DNA of 39,951 bases. It comes from Candidatus Anammoxibacter sp. (lineage in GTDB: Bacteria; Planctomycetota; Brocadiia; Brocadiales; Anammoxibacteraceae). The position numbers and the translations under genes are program-made. Under the pieces are notes generated by a model. It was not told the origin of the DNA and did not search any database. It worked only from the letters and a program-made list of their open reading frames with translations. This document shows, one piece after another, positions 26,827 through 35,900 of the stretch. Position 1 is the first letter of the stretch. Each line of letters starts with the position of its first letter. The stretch spans positions 1 through 39,951 of the forward strand of contig JAIQZQ010000111.1 in the NCBI GenBank assembly GCA_021777105.1. Reading direction: 5' to 3'.

Positions 26827-26990
26827 AAACTATAGAAACATTTTTGTCTAAATTAAACGACCTTAACATACAATTATTGGTTGAAGATGATAAGTTGCGC
26901 TGCCGCGCTCCCAAGGGCGTCTTAACCGCAGAGATACAAGCCGACATATCGGAATATAAAACAGATATTATTCAATTTTTGCAACCTGAA
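26823..26990 (+). other. TubC-type N-terminal docking domain
   Basis: Residues 1-55 match the pattern of TubC docking domains: FLSKLNDLNIQLLVEDDKLRCRAPKGVLT, then EIQADISEYKTDIIQFL. Such domains bind a short acidic C-terminal tail on the partner; the first megasynthase ends with SEEIEEIEL. This fixes the protein order as gene 1 then gene 2. Confidence 0.85.
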
Positions 26991-29900
26991 AAAGCCGCCG
27001 TTATTCCCATTGCGCCAAAAGACAAAGAGTTGCCTTTGTCTTTTGCCCAACAACGCTTGTGGTTCCTAACGCAACTGGATGGACAAAGCGCCGCCTATAA
27101 TATGCATGCCCCTTTGCGGCTTGCCGGGCAACTCAATGAGCCCGCTTTACAACGCGCATTGACAACGCTTATTGAACGGCACGAGAGTTTGCGTTTATGT
27201 TTCCCTGTGATTGGCGCAGACCCTGTCGCGCGGCTTATCCCTGTTTACAACCCGTTGAGCGTCATTGACCTGACCGGCTTATCGGAAACGGATAAACAGC
27301 GCCGGGTTAAAGAGTTGACCACCGATCATGCTCAAATGCCTTTTGACCTAAACACAGGCCCCCTATTGAGTTTGCGCTTGCTAAAACTTGGCAACCATGA
27401 ACAGATTTTGCTTTTCAATATGCACCACATCATCAGCGACGCCTGGTCAATAGGCGTGCTGATTCGCGAGTGGAGTCAATTATACAACGCATATGCGCAA
27501 AACCAGCCGGCCCAACTGCCTAAACCCACAATTCAATACACTGATTACGCGGCCTGGCAAAGAGAGTGGCTGCAAGGCGAAGTACTTGAAACACAACTCG
27601 CTTATTGGGCCGGGAAACTTGCCGAAGCCCCGGAATTGTTGAAATTGCCCACAGACTATCCTCGTCCCGTTGTTATGAGTTATAAGGGGAAGCGTCTGAA
27701 AAGCTCTTTGGACGCAAAACTTACCCAGGATATTAAGCTGTTAAGCAGGCAACACGGAGCCACCGTCTTTATGACTCTATTAGCGGCATTTAATGTTTTA
27801 CTATCTCGCTACAGCGGGCAAACCGACATGGTATTAGGCAGCCCTATTGCAAATCGCGCCCAACGTCAAACCAGAGATGTGATCGGATTTTTTGTGAATA
27901 CTCTGGCGCTTCGCGCTCAAATCAAATGGGAACACACGTTTATAGAGTTGCTACAACAGGTAAAAAATACGGCCCTGGAGGCCTACGGCAACCAGGACAT
28001 ACCATTTGAATATCTGGTTGAACAATCGAACCCCACACGCAGCATGAGTCATTCACCGCTGTTCCAGGTTATGTTCGTGTTGCAAAATGCGCCTGAAGAA
28101 GAGTTGGAACTCAGCGGTTTAAAAATGTCTTTTATGGAACCTGAGAATACCGCAGCCAAATTTGATTTAACATTAAGTATATGGGAAAAGGATAACGCGT
28201 TTATTTGCGATTGGGAGTATTGCGCGGATTTATACCGGCCGGCAACAATCAACCGAATGGCTGAACATTTCCAGGTTTTATTAACCGGGATTATTAATAA
28301 CCCGGAACAACCTATTTCGCAATTGCCGTTAATCACTGAAACGGAGAGCCTCCAATTACAGGCATTGAATCAGCCTGAAACCGATTATGATAAAGACAAT
28401 ACTATTATTGATATGTTTCAAACACAGGTTGAAAAAACGCCTGATAATATAGCGGTTGTTTTTCCCCGGACAGGCTCAGGACAAAATTTAGATAAACAGT
28501 TGACTTATAAACAACTTAACCAAAAAGCCAATCAACTGGCCCATTATCTGCTCGACCTCAAAACCGGCGCCGATAACCGATTACTGATAACCGACAACCG
28601 GCTTATCGGTATTTGCGTCGAGCGTTCTTTAGATACGGCAATTGGTTTGTTGGGTATTTTAAAAGCCGGCGCGGCTTATGTGCCCCTTGATCCGGAATAT
28701 CCGGACGAACGCCTCGCCTTTATGATTAAGAACTCAGGTATACAAATACTCATTACTCAATCAAAACTACAAACAAAATTTGTTTCAACAGCCAATCATG
28801 AAATATCAATCGTCAATATTGAAACGGCGCTTAACAGTCAATCGTCAACCGAAAATCTTCAATCGACAATAGTCAATCCCGGCTCTCCGGCTTATGTTAT
28901 TTACACATCAGGTTCGACCGGAGCGCCAAAGGGAGTTATGATTGAGCATGCCGCAATTGCCGGGCATATTAATAATTCCGTTATCCGCTACCAAATCGAC
29001 ACAAGGGATAACGTCCTGCAATTTGCCTCGTTGAACTTTGACGCCTCAATCGAACAAATTTTCAGCGCCTGGACTTGTGGAGCTCGGCTAATCATGCTTA
29101 AAGATAATATATTAGATCCTAAAGCCCTTTTAAATATTATTCATGACGAACAAATTACCATTGCTAATTTACCTCCCGCATATTGGCGTGAACTTTTGCG
29201 AGAAACAGATAACCAAAAATTAGAAAAGCTGAAACTGCTTATTTTGGGAGGAGAGGCCCTTTCATCACAACTGGCAAAGCAAACACGCCAAACGTTGTCA
29301 AGCGACACAACTATATTAAATGCATACGGGCCAACTGAAGCAACGATAACAGCCGCCTTATTTGAGGTGACTGAACAGTTTCATGACAATACAACTGAAA
29401 CCGTGGCGCCCATAGGCCGCCCCATAGCCGGCGGCCAAATATACATTTTAGACACAAACCACAACCCGGCTCCCATAGGCATCCCAGGCGAGCTGTGCAT
29501 TGGAGGCAGAGGATTAGCCCGTGGTTACCTCAACCGGCCGGCGCTCACTGCGGAAAAATTTATCGAAATCGAACTCTTCGGCCAACTTCAACGTATTTAC
29601 AAAACCGGAGACCTGGCCCGTTGGCTGCCGGACGGCAATCTCGAATATCTGGGCCGCCTTGATCATCAAATCAAACTGAGAGGCTTCCGCATCGAATTGG
29701 GAGAAATTGAAACTGCATTAAGCCGACACGAAGCAGTTAATGAAGCCGTAGTCGAGCTTTATAATAAAGGAGACAACCCGCGTTTAGCCGCTTATGTCAC
29801 ATTAGCCGGTGATCAGTTATCGGTGATCGGTGATCAGCCATCGGTAATAAGTAATCAGTCCTCAACGGACATTGACCAAACGGCTCTGATAACTGAACTG

Positions 29901-32900
29901 CGCGCCTGGCTCAAAAGCTGTTTGCCTGAATATATGCTGCCGGCAAGCTTCACCGTATTGGATAAACTGCCGTTAACGCCCAACGGCAAGATTGATCGCA
30001 AAGCGCTGCCGGAGCCTGACTTCTCCATAAAGGCGAAACAACAAGCGCCGCGGACTGAAACCGAGCATCTGTTGAGCAACATCTGGTCCCATGAGCTGCG
30101 TATTGAAGCCGGCGGCAGACTAAGCAATTTCTTTGAAGCCGGAGGACACTCTCTGTTAGCCGTTAAATTAGTTTCACGCATACGCGAGAGCTTTGGCATT
30201 GAAATGCCGTTGCGAACTGTTTTTGAAAAGCCTGTCCTTGCGGAACAAGCCGAATGGCTGGACAAACAACAACGCGGCTCAAAACTGCCTCCAATCATTC
30301 CACAGACTAAAGGCGAACCATTGGTTTTGTCTTTTGCGCAACAACGATTGTGGTTCCTTGCTCAATTGGCCGGCCAAAGCGCAACATATAATATGCCTGC
30401 CGCTTTGCGTCTGCAAGGCCGGCTCAATGAGCCGGCGTTACAAAAAGCTTTAAGCTCTTTAATTCAGCGTCACGAGAGCTTGCGTTTATGTTTCCCCGTG
30501 GTTGACGGCGAGCCTTCCCCGCAAATTAAAGACGTTTATAACCCGCTAAGCATAACCGACCTTCGCAGTTTATCGGAAACAGAACAACAATGCCGGGTTG
30601 AGGAATGGATAGCCAATCATGCGCAAACCCCTTTTGATCTGAGCGCGGGCCCCCTATTGAGTATACGCCTGCTTAAGCTTGGCGAAGATGAACAGATCTT
30701 GCTTTTCAATATGCATCACATCATTAGCGATGGTTGGTCAATAGGCGTAATGATACGGGAGTGGACCCTGTTATACAGCGCTTACGCTAAAAATCAGGAA
30801 CCCAAATTACCCAAACCCACTATTAAATACTCTGATTACGCGGCCTGGCAAAGAGGCCGGCTGCAAGGCAAAGTCCTGGCCGACCAACTCTCTTATTGGG
30901 CCGATAAACTATCCGGGGCGCCGGAATTATTGGAAATGCCAACTGATTATCCGCGACCCGCAGAGCAAAGCTATCAGGGCAAGAGCATTCTAATCTCTTT
31001 GGATCAGGAACTTGCGCAAGAGATTAAACGGTTAAGCCGGCAACAAGGCGCGACCGTCTTTATGACATTATTGGCGGTCTTTAAAGTTTTGCTGTCTCGT
31101 TACAGCGGGCAAGCCGATATAGTAGTGGGCAGTCCTATTGCCAATCGCGCCCAACGCCAGACCGAAGATTTGATAGGATTGTTTGTGAATACACTTGCGC
31201 TACGCGCGCAAATCAAAGACGCGCAGACTTTTTCCAAACTGCTAAAACAGGTCAGAAAAACAGCCCTTGAAGCGTACGGCTATCAGGACATCCCATTTGA
31301 ATATCTGGTTGAGCAATTGAACCCTGCCCGCAGCTTAAGTCATTCGCCGTTGTTTCAGGTTATGTTCGCGCTTCAAAATGCGCAGGAAGAGGATTTGGAA
31401 TTCAGCGGCCTAAAAGTGTCCACTATTGAACCTGAGCAAACAACGGCTAAATTTGATCTGACTTTAAGTGTCGCGGAACGTGACAACTCATTTGTTTGCG
31501 CCTGGGAATATAACACTGACTTGTTCCGCAAAGATACCATCATCCGCATGACCAAACATTTCCAGCGTTTATTAGAGGGTATAATTAATAACCCGGAACA
31601 ATCGGTCTTTCAACTGCCTATGATAACCGAAGCCGAGCAAAAACAACTGCAAGCCTGGAATCGAACAGAAACCGATTATGATAAAGACATAACCATAGTT
31701 GATCTCTTTCAGGCGCAGGTGGAGAAAGCGCCTGATAATGTAGCGGTTGTTTTTCCTTCGACAGGCACAGGACAAGTTTCAGATCAACAGTTGACTTATA
31801 AACAACTTAACCAAAAAGCTAATCAACTGGCCCATTATCTGCTCGGCCTCAAAACCGCCACTGATAACCGGCTTATCGGTATTTGTATCAAACGTTCTTT
31901 GGATATGGCAGTTGGTTTATTGGGTATTTTAAAAACCGGCGCGGCTTATGTGCCCCTTGATCCGGAATATCCGGATGAACGCCTGGCTTTTATGATTAAA
32001 GACTCAGGTATACAAATACTTATAACTCAATCTGAACTGCAAACAAAATTTGTTTCAACAGTCAATAATGAATTATCAATCGTCAATATTGAAACAACGC
32101 TTAACAGTCAATATTCAATCGAAAATCTTCAATCGACAATAGTCAATCCTGAAGACCCGGCTTATGTGATTTACACGTCCGGTTCAACAGGAACGCCAAA
32201 GGGAGTTATAGTTGAGCACGCAGCAATTGCCCGGCATATTAATCATTCTGTTATTAGATACCAAATTGATTCAAGCGATAGCGTCCTACAGTTTGCTTCG
32301 TTGAACTTTGACGCATCAATAGAACAAATCTTCAGCGCCTGGACCGGCGGCGCTCGGCTAATCATGCTTAAAGATAATATATTAGAGCCTAAAGCCCTTT
32401 TAAATATTATTCATGACGAACAAATTACCATTGCTAATTTACCTCCCGCATATTGGCGTGAACTTTTGAGTGAAATAAACAGCCAAAGTTTAAAAAAGCT
32501 AAAACTGCTGATTTTGGGAGGAGAGGCCCTTTCATCACAACTAGCAAGGCAAACCCGCCAAACTTTATCAGGGAATACAACTATATTAAATGCTTACGGG
32601 CCAACTGAAGCAACAATAACAACCGCCTTATTTGAGGTAACAGAACAGTTTAACGAGAATAAAAATGAAACCGTGACGCCCATAGGCCGCCCTATAGCCG
32701 GCTCCCAAATATACATTTTAGACGCAAACCACAATCCCGCGCCCATAGGCATACCCGGTGAACTCTGCATTGCGGGCAGCGGATTAGCGCGTGGTTACCT
32801 CAACCGTCCTGAACTCACAACGGAAAAGTTTGTTGAAATCGAACTATTCGGCAAAATTCAACGTATCTACAAAACAGGCGACATTGCCCGTTGGCTTGAT

Positions 32901-35900
32901 GACGGCAACATTGAATATATAGGCCGCCTTGACAACCAGATCAAACTAAGAGGCTTTCGCATCGAATTGGGGGAAATTGAGACAGCGCTAAGCCGACACG
33001 AAGCAGTTAAAGAAGCCGTAGTGGAGCTTTATAATAAAGGAGACAACCCGTGTTTAGTCGCTTATGTCACATTAACCGGTGATCAGTTATCGGTTATCGG
33101 TTATCAGTCATCGGTAAATCAGTCCTCAACGGACATTGACCAAGCATCTCTGATAACTGAACTGCGCGCATGGCTCAAAGCTTGTTTGCCCGAATATATG
33201 TTGCCGGCAGGCTTTATGATATTGGATAAATTCCCCTTAACGCCAAACGGCAAGATTGACGTAAAAGCCCTGCCCGCGCCTGATTTTGCAAATCAGACTG
33301 AAGAACATACGCAGCAAACAGAAACCGAACATCTACTGAGTAACCTCTGGTCGCAAACGCTTGGTATTGAAGTCACAAGCGTCAACACACATTTCTTTGA
33401 AGCAGGCGGACACTCCTTGTTAGCAACCCAATTAGTTTCCCGTATACGCGAGGGCTTTGATATTGAAATGCCGTTGCGAACTGTTTTTGAAAAACCTGTT
33501 CTTGCGGAACAAGCCGAATGGCTTGACAAACAACAACGCGGTCTGGAACTGCCGCCAATAGAGCCCCTGGCAAAAGGCAAACCATTAGCGCTTTCGTTTG
33601 CTCAACAAAGATTGTGGTTCCTTGCGCAAATGGAAGGAGAAAGCTCCACATATAATATGCCTGCAGCTTTGCGTCTGCAAGGCCAACTCAACGAAGAGGC
33701 TTTACAACACGCATTAACAGAGCTAATTGAACGGCACGAAAGTTTGCGTTTATGTTTCCCCGTGATTGATGAGGAGCCGGGCATACAACTAAACGATGTT
33801 TATAATCCGTTGAGCGTCACGGATCTCACAGCGCTATCCAAGACGGAACAACAATGCCGCGTTGACGAATTGGCGGCCGATCATGCGCAAACCGCCTTTG
33901 ATCTAAACACAGGCCCCCTATTGAGTTTGCGCCTGCTAAAACTTAACAGCGAAGAACATGTTTTACTATTTAATATGCACCACATTATCAGCGATGGTTG
34001 GTCAATGGGCGTTATGATTCGGGAGTGGAGTCTATTATATAATGCTTACGCGCTGTGTCAAAAGCCACAACTACCAAAACCGTTAATTCAATACACCGAT
34101 TACGCAACGTGGCAAAGAGATTGGCTTCAAAGCGGAGTTTTAGAACAACAACTCTCTTATTGGAGAGAGAAACTTAACGGAGCGCCGGACTTGTTACAAC
34201 TTCCCACGGATTACCCTCGCCCGGCGGTAATGAGTTACCATGGCAAACATCTACAATGCGCCCTGGATCAAAAACTCACACAGGGAATTAAACAGTTAGG
34301 CAGAGAACACGGAGCCACGGTTTTTATGACTTTATTGGCGGCATTCAATGTTTTACTCTCTCGTTACAGCAGGCAAACCGATATTGCCGTGGGCAGTCCC
34401 ATTGCCAATCGAGCCCAGCGTCAAACCGAGGATTTAATTGGTTTTTTTGTAAATACACTTGTCTTACGCGCGCAAATTAATGAAAAGCAATCATTTCCCG
34501 ACCTGCTAAAACAAGTGAGAAAAACAGCCCTTGAGGCGTACAGCCGGCAGGACATACCATTTGAATATCTGGTTGAACAACTAAACCCTTCACGCAGCCT
34601 AAGCCATGCGCCGTTGTTTCAGGTTATGTTTGCGCTTCAAAATACGCCGGAAGAGGAGCTTGAACTAAACGGATTAAAAATGTCTTTTCTACAACCGGAC
34701 AACATGACGGCGAAATTTGATCTGACTTTGAATGTCGCTGAACAAGGCGGCGCCTTTGTTTGTGATTGGGAATATTGCTCCGACCTGTTCCGCCATGACA
34801 CAATAGCCCGCATGGCAAAACATTTCCAGATTTTGTTAGAAGGTATCATATCTAATCCTGAACAACCGCTTTCCAGCTTGCAGTTGATAACGGAAAACGA
34901 GCGCCGGCAACTGCAATCATGGAACAAAACAGAAACCAATTATGATAAAGGCAAAACCATTGTCAGCCTGTTTCAGGAGCAAGTAGAGAAAACGCCTGAC
35001 AATATTGCGGTGGTATTTCCTTCGACAGGCTCAGGACAAGATTCAGATCAACAGTTGACTTATAAACAGCTTAACCAAAAAGCTAATCAACTGGCACATT
35101 ATCTCCTCAACCTCAAAACCTCTACTGATAACCGATTACTGATAACCGGCAACAGCCTTATCGGCATATGTGTTGAACGTTCATTAGAGATGGTGATAGG
35201 TTTATTGGGTATTTTAAAAGCCGGAGGAGCGTATGTGCCTTTAGACAACAATTATCCAGGCGAACGCCTGGCCTATATGATTAAGGACTCAGGCATACGA
35301 ATACTCATTACCCAATCTGAACTTCAAGGAAAATTACTTCCAATAGCCAATGATGAAACATCAATCGTCAATATTGAAACCGCGCTTAAGAGTCAATCTT
35401 CAATTATTAATCCTGACTCTTCAATCGACAATCGACAATCATCAATCGTCAATCCTGATGACACGGCTTATGTGATTTATACTTCCGGGTCCACGGGCAC
35501 CCCAAAAGGCGTTTGCGTTCCTCAGCAGGCAGTCGCCCGATTAGTCCACAATGCCGGCTACGCAGGTTTAGACGCAGACCAAGCTTTCCTGCAATACGCC
35601 TCGGTCTCTTTTGACGCCGCAACCTTTGAAATTTGGGGAGCTTTGCTCAACGGAGCCAAACTCGTTGTAATGCCTCCACATAAAAGCAGCCTGCCGCAAT
35701 TGAGCCAATGCATTCAGGAACAAGGAGTAACCATACTCTGGTTAACAAGCAGTCTGTTTAATACAATGCTGGATGAACAACCTGAAGGCCTGCTCAATAT
35801 CAAACAATTATTAGTAGGCGGCGAAGAGTTGTCGGCCCCTCATATACGGCGAGCGATAAAAGCGCTGCCAAACACACAATTGATTAACGGTTACGGCCCC

